NCBI GenBank assembly: GCA_004195315.1
Contig: SDWL01000165.1
Location: 1 to 5,264 of the forward strand
Reading direction: 5' to 3'
Length of the DNA stretch: 5,264 nt
From: Lutibacter sp.
Lineage (GTDB): Bacteria; Bacteroidota; Bacteroidia; Flavobacteriales; Flavobacteriaceae
Within the stretch, counting starts at the first letter, position 1; each line of letters begins with the position of its first letter. The translations under genes and the position numbers were made by a program. The notes beneath the pieces are model-generated. The model made no database searches. It was not told the origin of the DNA and worked only from the letters and a program-made list of their open reading frames with translations. Positions 1 to 5,264 of this stretch are shown in pieces.

Positions 1-15
1 GTGTATAAGAGACAG
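1..15 (+). other. Residual Tn5/Nextera mosaic-end adapter sequence
   Basis: The first 15 bases, GTGTATAAGAGACAG, are identical to the 3' 15 bases of the 19-base Tn5 transposase mosaic end used in Nextera library preparation (AGATGTGTATAAGAGACAG). In a real library fragment this sequence sits directly against the genomic insert, which is the situation here at the very edge of the window. The GTG it supplies looks like a start codon, and its five codons (V/M-Y-K-R-Q) are in frame with the next gene, so gene finders will call a false N-terminus. Genomic sequence most likely begins at base 16. Confidence 0.93.
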
Positions 16-615
16 GTTATTAATCAGGCCAAGATTGACTTTATTTTTGTTGGTGGTAGTTTTGTTGAAAACGGTACAACAGATTTATTTGTAAAAGCAA
101 TAAAAACATATACTGAAATTCCAATTGTTCTATTTCCAGGAGATTATTCTCAAGTTACAAATAATGCAGATGCTTTGTTATTTTTATCGTTACTTTCTGG
201 CAGAAATCCTGAATATTTAATTGAACAACAAATAAAATCGGTTCCCTTTTTAAAAAATTCCTCCTTAGAAATTATTCCAACTGGTTATATTTTAATTGAT
301 GGTGGAACAAATTCATCTGTATTAAAAATTAGTAAAACAACACCTATTTCTCAAGAGAACATTAAATTGGCAGTTGACACTTCAATTGCTGGGATGTACA
401 AAGGAAAACAACTCATTTATTTAGAAGCAGGAAGCGGAGCCAAAAATCCAGTTAATTCTCATCTTATATCAGAAGTAAAAAAGAATATTAATGTACCGTT
501 AATTGTTGGTGGTGGAATTAGAACTAAAGAACAATTAGCAATTGCCTATAATAATGGAGCTGATTTAGTTGTTATAGGAACCGCTTTTGAAAACGATATT
601 GATTTATTACTGTAA
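16..615 (+). CDS. Geranylgeranylglyceryl phosphate synthase family protein (PcrB/GGGPS), 5'-truncated
   Basis: This TIM-barrel prenyltransferase family joins a polyprenyl diphosphate (geranylgeranyl in archaea, heptaprenyl in Bacillus PcrB) to sn-glycerol-1-phosphate, making an ether-linked lipid precursor. About 199 genuine codons are present. Family motifs seen in order are VGGSF near the start, FPGDYSQV, the helix ALLFLSLLSGRNPEYLIEQQ, IPTGYILIDGG, the phosphate-site segment YLEAGSGAK, VGGGIRT and VIGTAFE. The N-terminal part of the barrel, roughly 35-45 residues including the IDPDK-like first strand with the metal-binding aspartate, is missing because the sequence starts at adapter. The GTG at base 1 is therefore not its start. 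The stop TAA (613-615) lies 4 bp before pnuC, suggesting cotranscription. Bacteroidota members are known to carry group II enzymes of this family. Prenyl chain length cannot be read from this sequence, and the lipid role in this organism is inference. Confidence 0.92.
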   Translation, partial: VINQAKIDFIFVGGSFVENGTTDLFVKAIKTYTEIPIVLFPGDYSQVTNNADALLFLSLLSGRNPEYLIEQQIKSVPFLKNSSLEIIPTGYILIDGGTNSSVLKISKTTPISQENIKLAVDTSIAGMYKGKQLIYLEAGSGAKNPVNSHLISEVKKNINVPLIVGGGIRTKEQLAIAYNNGADLVVIGTAFENDIDLLL

Positions 616-619
616 GTGT

Positions 620-1321
620 ATGAATGAAATTATAAATTTTTTCTTAGAACCGTATCAATCTGCAAGTGCGTTAAACATTTCACTTGAATTTATTGCTGCT
701 CTGTTTGGTGTAATTAGTGTTTTATATGCAAAAAAAGAAAATATTTTAGTCTTTCCAACGGGAATTATTAGCACCGTTTTATACGTGTATTTGCTAACTC
801 AATGGAATTTGTACGGCGACTTAATTATCAATATTTATTATACAATTATGAGTCTCTACGGTTGGTATATGTGGAGTAAAATTATTGATGATAAACAGCG
901 TCATATTCCAATTTCGAGAACAACTAAAACTGATAAAATAAAAGCATTTGGAATCTTTATTTTTACATCAGTTTTTGTTATAATAGTTTACAGGTATTAC
1001 AATGTAATGCCTAATAATTTAGGTTTTAGTGAAAGTATAAATTATGCGATTTCGAAGCTTACTTCAGGAAATTTGACTAATTTCAGAGAAGGAACACCTT
1101 ATTTAGATACCTTTACATCAGGGATATTTTTTGCAGCAATGTGGTTAATGGCTAACAAAAAAATCGAAAACTGGACACTTTGGATTGTTGGTAATATTGT
1201 TTCAATTCCGTTGTATTTTGCAAAAGGATATGGTTTTACAGGAATTCAATACACACTATTTTTAATTTTAGCATTTCAAGGTTATTTCGCATGGAAAAAG
1301 CACTTAAACAAACTAACATAA
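620..1321 (+). CDS. pnuC: Nicotinamide riboside/mononucleotide transporter PnuC
   Basis: This 233-residue integral membrane protein is of the PnuC family, which moves nicotinamide riboside across the inner membrane by facilitated diffusion. Transport becomes net uptake when a kinase traps the substrate. Hydrophobic segments lie at about residues 21-37, 42-60, 67-84, 108-127, 164-178, 184-200 and 206-224, consistent with the seven-helix PnuC fold. Family landmarks are YGWYMW at 80-85 and the C-terminal block TLWIVGNIVSIPLYFAKGYG (186-205), followed by IQYTLF and GYFAW. I chose the ATG at 620 over the in-frame ATG at 587: the earlier one lies inside the preceding gene and would add eleven residues without family character. 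The chosen start sits 4 bp after that gene's stop. The length matches the usual 200-240 residues. The 3' end overlaps the kinase gene by 31 bp, and that pairing supports the ribosylnicotinamide assignment. Confidence 0.93.
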   Translation: MNEIINFFLEPYQSASALNISLEFIAALFGVISVLYAKKENILVFPTGIISTVLYVYLLTQWNLYGDLIINIYYTIMSLYGWYMWSKIIDDKQRHIPISRTTKTDKIKAFGIFIFTSVFVIIVYRYYNVMPNNLGFSESINYAISKLTSGNLTNFREGTPYLDTFTSGIFFAAMWLMANKKIENWTLWIVGNIVSIPLYFAKGYGFTGIQYTLFLILAFQGYFAWKKHLNKLT

Positions 1322-1953
1322 ACATTATAAAAGTAGTTTTATTTGGTCCTGAAAGCACTGGTAAAACTACCCTTTCTAAACAATTAGCACGCCATTATAA
1401 TACTGTTTGGGCTCCAGAATTTGCAAGAGAATATTTACAGGAAAAGTGGAATAACGAACGTAAAACTTGTGAGAATTCTGATTTATTACCAATAGCAATA
1501 GGTCAAATAAAGTTAGAGAATAACTTAGCTAAAAAAGCAGATAAAGTATTAATTTGCGATACAGATTTATTAGAAACTAAAGTATATTCTGAAGAGTTCT
1601 ATGGAGGTTTTGTTGATTCAGAACTAGAAGAAGCTGCGATTGCTAATACCTACGATTTGTATTTACTTACCTATATTGATACTCCTTGGGAAGAGGATGA
1701 TTTAAGAGATCGCTCTGAACTTCGTTTGGAAATGTTTAATGCGTTTGAAAATGCCTTAAAAAAATACAATCGCCCATATATTTTATTAAAAGGTGATAAA
1801 AAAACACGCTTTGAAACTGCAATAAAAAAAATTGATAAAATTTTAAAAACGAAAACTAATTTACAAAGCTTCTCTGATAATTTAACCGATTTAGATTTGC
1901 ATTTTTTACATCTGCAAAATTTGGATACAAATTTAAACACCAATGATTATTGA
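1291..1953 (+). CDS. NadR-type ribosylnicotinamide kinase (stand-alone AAA/P-loop ATPase)
   Basis: This cytosolic P-loop kinase resembles the C-terminal ribosylnicotinamide kinase domain of NadR, which converts nicotinamide riboside plus ATP to NMN. Visible elements are the Walker A GPESTGKT (19-26), the substrate-side segment WAPEFAREYL (40-49), the Walker B-like VLICDTD (86-92), and the lid segment DTPWEEDDLRDRSELR (130-145), which corresponds to the D-x-P-W...R region of NadR. The N-terminal NMN adenylyltransferase and the DNA-binding domain of enterobacterial NadR are absent, so only the kinase step is predicted. The ATG at 1291 lies inside pnuC (31-bp overlap), implying translational coupling, and the spacing to the Walker A is normal. 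The last 30-35 residues, beyond about residue 186, extend past the usual kinase end and are polar, with no recognised domain. The stop overlaps the arfB start by 11 bp. Substrate choice is inferred from homology and the PnuC neighbour. Confidence 0.9.
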   Translation: MEKALKQTNINIIKVVLFGPESTGKTTLSKQLARHYNTVWAPEFAREYLQEKWNNERKTCENSDLLPIAIGQIKLENNLAKKADKVLICDTDLLETKVYSEEFYGGFVDSELEEAAIANTYDLYLLTYIDTPWEEDDLRDRSELRLEMFNAFENALKKYNRPYILLKGDKKTRFETAIKKIDKILKTKTNLQSFSDNLTDLDLHFLHLQNLDTNLNTNDY

Positions 1954-2344
1954 AAATATTATAAAAGAACTTAAGTTTAAAGCTGTTAGAAGTAGCGGTG
2001 CTGGTGGACAACATGTAAATAAAGTTTCTTCAAAAGTTAAGTTGTTTTTTGATTTACAAAATTCAGCTGAATTTACTGAAGAAGAAAAAGAATTGCTATT
2101 TAAAAATTTAAGTTCAAAACTTACCAAAGAAAATAGCTTACTACTAACTTGTGATGAAAGTAGAAGTCAGCATAAAAACAAAGAAATTGTAATCAAGCGA
2201 TTTTTTGAACTCATTACAAATGGGTTGAAAGTTCCCAAAAAAAGAAAACCTACGAAACCAAGCAAGTTGAGTATTAAAAATCGTTTAGAAAAAAAGAAAA
2301 AACAAGCCTATAAAAAAGCACTTAGAAATAGGCTTGAATTTTAG
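1943..2344 (+). CDS. arfB: Alternative ribosome-rescue factor ArfB (YaeJ-type peptidyl-tRNA hydrolase)
   Basis: ArfB binds ribosomes stalled at the end of an mRNA lacking a stop codon and hydrolyses the peptidyl-tRNA. The 133-residue protein has the class I release-factor catalytic motif GGQ at 21-23 within SSGAGGQHVNKV (17-28). It also has the conserved LTCDESRSQHKNK stretch (68-80) and a highly basic C-terminal tail from about 96 (KVPKKRKPTKPSKLS, then K/R-rich to the end). In ArfB that tail enters the empty mRNA channel. The length is close to the 140 residues of E. coli ArfB. The absence of codon-recognition domains distinguishes it from RF1/RF2, and the basic tail distinguishes it from RF-like fragments. 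The ATG at 1943 falls 11 bp inside the kinase gene, so translation is probably coupled to it. No separate promoter is visible. Confidence 0.94.
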   Translation: MIIENIIKELKFKAVRSSGAGGQHVNKVSSKVKLFFDLQNSAEFTEEEKELLFKNLSSKLTKENSLLLTCDESRSQHKNKEIVIKRFFELITNGLKVPKKRKPTKPSKLSIKNRLEKKKKQAYKKALRNRLEF

Positions 2345-2348
2345 TTGA

Positions 2349-2367
2349 TTTTTATCTCAGATAAAAA
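2349..2367. terminator. AT-rich hairpin between convergent genes, possible bidirectional terminator
   Basis: A perfect inverted repeat, TTTTTATC - TCA - GATAAAAA (8-bp stem, 3-nt loop), lies in the 30-bp gap between the arfB stop and the stop of the minus-strand oxidoreductase. It is symmetrical, so it would fold in transcripts from both sides. The stem has only one G-C pair and no separate U-tract follows it on either strand, so it is a weak, non-canonical intrinsic terminator at best. The position is the main argument for a termination role. Confidence 0.4.
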
Positions 2368-2374
2368 ATACCTA

Positions 2375-3610
2375 TTATAAATCGTCCGCACTTTTAATTG
2401 CGTTTTGTAAAGACGCTGCATACTTACTATCTTCAACAACTTTAAGTAATGCTTCTATAGGAAATATTCCTGATTCTTTTATCCAATGAGAAACCGTACA
2501 TAAAGCTGCTCCTTTTTTACCTCCTATTTTCAAAAATTCTTTTGTTTCAAAATTCCTTTCAGTGCTGATTTTACTATCTACAAACACTTTTGAATTTTCT
2601 GTAATACGGTTTTTAACCTTATTCCAACCATCATCAGTAACTGCAATTACAACACTAGGTTTTTCCAAACCTGTGAAATTAATAGGCTTTTTGGATAGAA
2701 TTACTTCAGCAACAGAAAATCCAGTACCAACAGTTATTGGGTATTCTCCCTTCATAGTTGCGTGCAAACCTGATAACATTCCTGCTTTTGCCAACATTCT
2801 AGCGGCAGATTGTATTCCTCCACCTGCTGAACCAGCAATAACCACACCTATACTATCATTTATTGTTGATGTGAATTGAGTGTCTAAACCTTTAATATTC
2901 TCCAACAAAGAATTAGTCTCTCTTTTTAAACTAACACCTACTGGACGTTTATTCATGAGTTTTTCTTCAGCAGCAATAAAGTCCTTAAATTCAGCAACTT
3001 TTTTCATTCCGTAAGAAGTACATAAGCTTGACAATTCAACCAATGAAAACCCTTGTACACTTATAGCTTCTTTTAAAACATCCGTAAAGTTTGAAATATC
3101 ATTAACTCGAACACTAAATGCCGCACCAGATTGATGTGCTAAGTTAACAACATCATAAGGTTCGGTATTGTCATCGTTATGTTTATAATCCTTAAATTCA
3201 TTAGTTGACAAGCCACTCATTTGTCCGCCCGTCATTCCGTAAAGTAAGTTATTAATGACAACTAAGGTCATGTCAATATTTCTACGTGCTGCTTCTAGAA
3301 TATGTTGTAACCCTATAGTTGCACCGCCATCTCCTTGAATAACAATTACTTTTTTATAAGGATTATCTAATCCTAAAGTCACTCCAACTCCCAATGCAGG
3401 TGCTCTACCGTGTAAGCCATGAATTGTGTGCGTTGCAAATAACGGGTCTACCAATCCTGAACAACCAATATCACTTACTAAAGCTACATCTTTTGGTTTA
3501 TAACCTAATTCTTTCAAAGATTTAGAAATACTTCTAACACAAACTCCATGTCCACATCCAGGACAAAAAGGCATTTTAGCAGTGGTTAATATTTTTTCTG
3601 TTGTTTCCAT
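2375..3610 (-). CDS. 2-oxoacid:acceptor oxidoreductase, fused beta (TPP-binding) and gamma subunits (KorB/PorB-type)
   Basis: This 411-residue protein combines two subunits of a thiamine-diphosphate enzyme that oxidatively decarboxylates a 2-oxoacid to acyl-CoA and passes electrons to ferredoxin or flavodoxin. Residues about 1-215 are the beta domain. CPGCGHG (16-22) with C50 (DIGCSG) and C197 reproduces the four-cysteine [4Fe-4S] pattern of oxoacid:ferredoxin oxidoreductases. LHGRA (66-70) and YGMTGGQMS (124-132) are family motifs, and GDG (93-95) to NN (120-121) is the thiamine-diphosphate/Mg motif. Residues about 253-405 are a gamma domain, starting VVIAGSAGGGIQSAARMLAKA (256 onward), in the style of gamma domains normally fused to alpha. 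The ATG at 3610 is 13 nt after the alpha stop, so the two genes form an operon. No Shine-Dalgarno is evident. Which oxoacid is used (2-oxoglutarate, pyruvate or branched-chain) cannot be decided from the sequence. Confidence 0.88.
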   Translation of the reverse strand: METTEKILTTAKMPFCPGCGHGVCVRSISKSLKELGYKPKDVALVSDIGCSGLVDPLFATHTIHGLHGRAPALGVGVTLGLDNPYKKVIVIQGDGGATIGLQHILEAARRNIDMTLVVINNLLYGMTGGQMSGLSTNEFKDYKHNDDNTEPYDVVNLAHQSGAAFSVRVNDISNFTDVLKEAISVQGFSLVELSSLCTSYGMKKVAEFKDFIAAEEKLMNKRPVGVSLKRETNSLLENIKGLDTQFTSTINDSIGVVIAGSAGGGIQSAARMLAKAGMLSGLHATMKGEYPITVGTGFSVAEVILSKKPINFTGLEKPSVVIAVTDDGWNKVKNRITENSKVFVDSKISTERNFETKEFLKIGGKKGAALCTVSHWIKESGIFPIEALLKVVEDSKYAASLQNAIKSADDL

Positions 3611-3623
3611 AAATTCAATACAA

Positions 3624-4739
3624 TTATTTTACAATTTCTTCTATTTCAGAAGGCGTTAACATGGCAGCAAATTTGGTAGCTGTTTTAACTTTTGGGTTAT
3701 TTCTTTTACCAAATATCATCTCTTTATATAGGCCAGTCATATTTTCTTCTGCAAATGTTACCGTATCATAAGAATCAATGATATCGTATATTTTTTTAGA
3801 AATTGGTAATAAAGTTTTTACAATTAATAATGAAATTTTTTCTCCTTTATTCCGAATTGAATAAACAGCATCTCTTGAAGCATCAGCTGTAACACCCCAA
3901 GTAACAATTAAATTTGTTGCGCCTTCTTCAGCATCTAACTCAAAAAAAGTATATTCATCAATACGGTTTTCCAATTTTTCTCGAAGACGCCAAGTATTTG
4001 CTAAACTTTCAGGAGTACCTTTCCGTATTAATCCGTCATTATCATGAGTTGATGAATTGAAACGCACCTGATATTCATTATTCCCTAGAGGAAAAAATGG
4101 TGGTACCATATCTTCACCTGCTTTATAAGGCTGATATGGAGGTTCAAATGCTTTTGGAGTTGTATCAACCTTTTCTAATGTTTCTAAAGAATTGATATTG
4201 AAACTTTTTTGAGTCATCACCAATTCCTTCGACGTTAAAATAATTACTGGTGTTCTAAATTTTATAGCTGTTTTTACAGCTTCATTTGAAAGTGTCCAGG
4301 CATCATCAAAATTAGAAGGAGAAAATATTGGCAAAGGAAAACCACCTGAAATAATTCCATCTATAAATTTTAAATCACCTTGTGCTCCTGTAGTTGCTGA
4401 ACCTGTACTTGGCCCTAAACGTTGTGTAATAATAAGTACCATTGGCAATTCCATCATATATGCCATATTCAGCGTTTCAGTCATTAATGCTAAACCTGGA
4501 AATGCAGTTGCTGTAACTGGAATTTTACCTGCTGCCGAATAGCCACACATCCATTGTAAAACTGATATCTCATCGGGTCCTGCTAGAAATTCTGGAAAAC
4601 GTTCTTTTGAATAGCTGTAAAATAAATTGGAAGGTGTTATTGGATAACCTATAAACACATCTGCACCTGATTGCACTAATGCTTCTGTTATAATTCTTGA
4701 AGCGTCAATCATGACATTTTTTGAAGTTATATTTTTCAA
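3624..4739 (-). CDS. 2-oxoacid:acceptor oxidoreductase alpha subunit (KorA/PorA/VorB-type)
   Basis: This is the 371-residue alpha subunit partner of the beta-gamma protein 13 nt downstream. It contributes the pyrimidine-binding half of the thiamine-diphosphate site. Motifs are GYPITPS (31-37), GPDEIS (54-59) with the expected catalytic-site glutamate E57, the alpha-subunit signature RLGPSTGSATTGAQGDL (107-123), and a C-terminal domain II from about 275 with NLIVTWGVT (276-284) and TFAEENMTGLYKEM (328-341). There is no N-terminal gamma domain; that domain is on the beta subunit instead. The start is uncertain. TTG at 4739 gives MKNITSKNV and a family-like leader length, while ATG at 4712 (codon 10) still leaves 21 residues before GYPITPS. 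TTG starts are uncommon, and this one lies exactly where the upstream ABC homology breaks off, so the native start codon may have been altered by the join. A dedicated promoter is not visible. Confidence 0.87.
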   Translation of the reverse strand: MKNITSKNVMIDASRIITEALVQSGADVFIGYPITPSNLFYSYSKERFPEFLAGPDEISVLQWMCGYSAAGKIPVTATAFPGLALMTETLNMAYMMELPMVLIITQRLGPSTGSATTGAQGDLKFIDGIISGGFPLPIFSPSNFDDAWTLSNEAVKTAIKFRTPVIILTSKELVMTQKSFNINSLETLEKVDTTPKAFEPPYQPYKAGEDMVPPFFPLGNNEYQVRFNSSTHDNDGLIRKGTPESLANTWRLREKLENRIDEYTFFELDAEEGATNLIVTWGVTADASRDAVYSIRNKGEKISLLIVKTLLPISKKIYDIIDSYDTVTFAEENMTGLYKEMIFGKRNNPKVKTATKFAAMLTPSEIEEIVK

Positions 4740-5264
4740 AAGATTCTACTTTTTCTTTTAGTCCAGCTTTTTCTAAGGAATCCCACATTCTCGATTCGTC
4801 AATATCATCTAGTTTAGTACATCCAATATTGTGTTTTATCGTTAAAGATAAGGGTTCACTATCTTGGAACACTACACTAAAAAGGTCCATATAACTTTTC
4901 TTAGAAATCTGATTGATAGGAATCTCATTTATCAGTATTTCACCACTATCAACGGTATACAATCCACTAAGTAGTTTTACAATAGTGGTCTTTCCTGCAC
5001 CATTATTTCCAACTAGAGCTACTTTCTCACCTTCATGCAATGTGAAAGATAGGTGTTTTAATGTTGGTTCTTTTGCTTCTGCGTAGGTAAATGAAACATC
5101 CTTAAATTCAATCGTTATTGGGCCATCAAAGAAACTGGCATCTATGCCTTTTTCGACATCTTCAGATGTCTCCATTTCTATACAAGTTCGAAATTCATTT
5201 ACGGGTACATTTACTTTTCTTATATTGTTACTTGATTCAATAAATTCATTAAGCCATTTAGAGA
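4705..5264 (-). CDS. ABC exporter fragment: end of membrane-domain linker plus first half of the ATPase domain, incomplete at both ends
   Basis: The reading frame is open from the right edge of the window, so the ATG at 5175 is internal and not the gene start. The 29 codons before it (SKWLNEFIESSNNIRKVNV, then NEFRTCIEMETSE) look like the linker that follows a six-helix membrane domain in fused exporters. The nucleotide-binding domain then starts at IEFKDVSFTY. Counting from the ATG at 5175, it shows the A-loop Y31, the Walker A GNNGAGKT (56-63), and the Q-loop in VVFQDS (Q104). Homology stops after KAGLKEKVESFEK (residue 148, base ~4732), followed by YNFKKCHD and TGA at 4705-4707. The LSGGQ signature, Walker B aspartate/glutamate and switch histidine, about 80 residues, are lost, so the product could not hydrolyse ATP. 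Its last 35 bp overlap the alpha-subunit gene in another frame. The wording of this domain reminds me of peptide/lantibiotic-type exporters common in Firmicutes, but that is recollection and not a search. Confidence 0.82.
   Translation of the reverse strand, partial: SKWLNEFIESSNNIRKVNVPVNEFRTCIEMETSEDVEKGIDASFFDGPITIEFKDVSFTYAEAKEPTLKHLSFTLHEGEKVALVGNNGAGKTTIVKLLSGLYTVDSGEILINEIPINQISKKSYMDLFSVVFQDSEPLSLTIKHNIGCTKLDDIDESRMWDSLEKAGLKEKVESFEKYNFKKCHD

Noticed and set aside
1..15. GTG start codon giving an N-terminus MYKRQ for the first gene
   Set aside because: The bases are adapter sequence, and the family has an additional N-terminal portion that is missing here.
587..619. Earlier in-frame ATG for pnuC
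   Set aside because: It lies within the preceding gene and adds eleven residues (MKTILIYYCKC) without family character. The ATG at 620 fits family length and spacing.
1671..1943. Minus-strand 90-residue open frame rich in K, S and F
   Set aside because: It is antisense to the kinase gene, with low-complexity composition expected from reading AT-rich coding DNA backwards and no family motifs.
1933..2127. Minus-strand 64-residue open frame
   Set aside because: It is antisense to the well-supported arfB catalytic region and has no independent support.
2562..2879. Plus-strand 105-residue open frame
   Set aside because: It is antisense to the gamma domain of the oxidoreductase, whose motifs are clear.
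5173..5175. ATG at 5175 as the start of the ABC protein
   Set aside because: The same frame stays open to the window edge and reads like an exporter linker, so this methionine is internal.
1..5264. A hidden new defence, mobile or CRISPR-like system
   Set aside because: No direct-repeat array, transposase, integrase, terminal repeats, RNA gene or unassigned gene cluster was seen. Nearly every base is accounted for by recognisable genes.
5225..5264. Adapter sequence at the right edge
   Set aside because: The last bases show no mosaic-end or reverse-complement match (CTGTCTCTTATACAC) and keep the ABC frame open.

Overview
The window looks like a short, AT-rich (roughly one-third GC) contig from a member of the Bacteroidota, most likely Flavobacteriia. 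The reasons are a bacterial geranylgeranylglyceryl phosphate synthase of the Bacteroidota type, a PnuC/NadR-like kinase pair, codon choice dominated by A/T-ending codons, gene starts without clear Shine-Dalgarno sequences, and very tight gene packing. The assignment rests on recognition, not on a database search.

Layout. Bases 1-15 are not genomic: they match the 3' end of the Tn5/Nextera mosaic-end adapter, so the left edge is an untrimmed read or contig end. From 16 to 2344 there are four plus-strand genes, nearly all touching or overlapping: a 5'-truncated GGGP synthase-family gene, pnuC, a stand-alone NadR-type ribosylnicotinamide kinase, and arfB. A 30-bp convergent gap (2345-2374) holds an AT-rich hairpin. 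On the minus strand, reading from right to left, there is a piece of an ABC exporter (open at the right edge, broken inside its ATPase domain near 4735), then the alpha subunit (4739-3624) and a fused beta-gamma subunit (3610-2375) of a thiamine-diphosphate 2-oxoacid:acceptor oxidoreductase.

How the genes work together. PnuC and the kinase form a salvage route: PnuC lets nicotinamide riboside in and the kinase phosphorylates it to NMN, trapping it for NAD synthesis. ArfB rescues stalled ribosomes. The GGGP synthase homologue makes a prenylated glycerol phosphate. These last two share the transcript without an obvious pathway link. The two oxidoreductase genes together supply the alpha, beta and gamma parts of one enzyme that oxidatively decarboxylates a 2-oxoacid to an acyl-CoA, or runs in reverse, with a low-potential acceptor. 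No ferredoxin-like delta subunit is in view.

Points to watch. The adapter at the left end makes the first five codons of the first open frame artificial. The abrupt loss of ABC homology exactly where the alpha-subunit gene begins suggests a chimeric join or a genuine deletion, possibly across a short shared TGAAAAATAT-like sequence. The beta-gamma fusion is a less usual arrangement than the common gamma-alpha fusion. I found no RNA gene, CRISPR array, insertion sequence or complete undescribed system. No stretch over 300 bases lacks a gene.
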